DNA of 41,817 bases from an uncultured Lachnospiraceae bacterium (lineage in GTDB: Bacteria; Bacillota; Clostridia; Lachnospirales; Lachnospiraceae), in contig CAMWLJ010000022.1 in NCBI GenBank assembly GCA_947175055.1, forward strand, positions 1-41,817, in the 5' to 3' direction. Under the pieces are notes generated by a model, which saw nothing but the letters and a program-made list of their open reading frames with translations, had not been told where the DNA came from and did not search any database. Positions within the stretch are counted from its first letter, which is position 1; the number at the start of each line of letters is the position of its first letter. Positions 41,501 to 41,817 of this stretch are shown here, in pieces. A program made the position numbers and the translations under genes.

Positions 41501-41817
41501 ATGTATAACGAAAAAATCCCTTACAAAATATATCTGAATGAAGACGAGATGCCGAAGGCATGGTATAACCTGCGCGCCGATATGTCAAAGAAACCGGCGC
41601 CGCTCTTACATCCTGGCACCCACAGACCGATGACGGCCTCAGAGCTCTCCGGCGTTTTCTGCGAAGAACTGGTGGCGCAGGAGCTGGATAACGACACGCC
41701 GTACTTCGAGATTCCGGAAGAGATCCGCGATTTCTATAAGATGTACCGCCCGGCGCCGCTTATCCGCGCCTACTGTCTGGAGAAAAAGCTCGGCACGCCC
41801 GCGAAGATCTATTACAA
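41501..41817 (+). CDS. trpB: Tryptophan synthase beta chain, TrpB2 type, N-terminal part (cut by window edge)
   Basis: 105 codons are visible from ATG at 41501 (GGAGG upstream). MYNEKIPYKIYLNEDEMPKA, WYNLRADM and YRPAPLIRAYCLEKKLGTPA followed by KIYY are characteristic of the TrpB2 branch of PLP-dependent tryptophan synthase beta chains. These make tryptophan from serine and indole and are longer at the N-terminus than TrpB1. The PLP lysine lies beyond the window. The upstream Trp T-box leader supports the assignment and indicates induction when charged tRNA-Trp is scarce. Confidence 0.85.
   Translation, partial: MYNEKIPYKIYLNEDEMPKAWYNLRADMSKKPAPLLHPGTHRPMTASELSGVFCEELVAQELDNDTPYFEIPEEIRDFYKMYRPAPLIRAYCLEKKLGTPAKIYY

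Overview
The window looks like a chromosomal segment of a gut-type Clostridia, probably Lachnospiraceae (Bacillota). The reasons are moderate GC, strong AGGAGG-type ribosome binding sites, two MsmEFG-type sugar ABC transporters without their own ATPase, a YesM/YesN-type two-component pair, an AgrC/LytTR pair, and a T-box leader in front of a TrpB2-type gene. The assignment rests on gene content only; no marker gene is present.

Left edge (1-1.5 kb, minus strand): the first 48 codons of an ABC ATPase of the MalK/MsmK kind, a decayed AAA-ATPase/PD-(D/E)XK gene, and a CPBP membrane protease. From 1.9 to 8.2 kb lies a compact minus-strand operon: an L-fucose-isomerase-like sugar isomerase, a split transketolase (two subunits), a GlpK-like FGGY kinase, and a DUF5060/apiosidase-like glycoside hydrolase. 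A divergent LacI regulator (8.4-9.5 kb) shares its promoter region. Isomerase, kinase and a dedicated split transketolase without an aldolase recall the described D-apiose pathway, so apiose or another branched or rare pentose is the main functional hypothesis. It is inferred, not proven.

From 9.5 to 24.8 kb runs a second minus-strand block: response regulator, sensor kinase, lipoprotein sugar-binding protein, two permeases, and then three tandem paralogous GH2 beta-mannosidase-like enzymes with an aldo/keto reductase between them. The regulator gene and the binding-protein gene carry the same AAAGTATAA box at almost the same distance from their -10 elements, so the response regulator probably activates both. 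The two blocks plausibly form one glycoside utilisation locus: sense, import, trim with GH2 enzymes, release the pentose, then isomerise, phosphorylate and cleave it.

From 25.0 to 31.3 kb are unrelated minus-strand genes: a serine hydrolase, an AlbA-type ATP-binding regulator with an in-frame 12-bp tandem repeat, a FUSC-like membrane protein, a DUF554 protein, and a two-gene module of an HTH protein and a HipA-like kinase. From 31.6 to 37.9 kb (plus strand) is an alpha-glucoside operon: LacI regulator, binding protein, two permeases and a GH13 alpha-glucosidase, with a good promoter and twin palindromic operators 100 bp apart. The right end has a charged coiled-coil hypothetical protein, an AgrC/LytTR pair without an adjacent peptide gene, and a tryptophan T-box leader, a tiny leader ORF and the 5' end of a TrpB2-type gene cut by the window edge.
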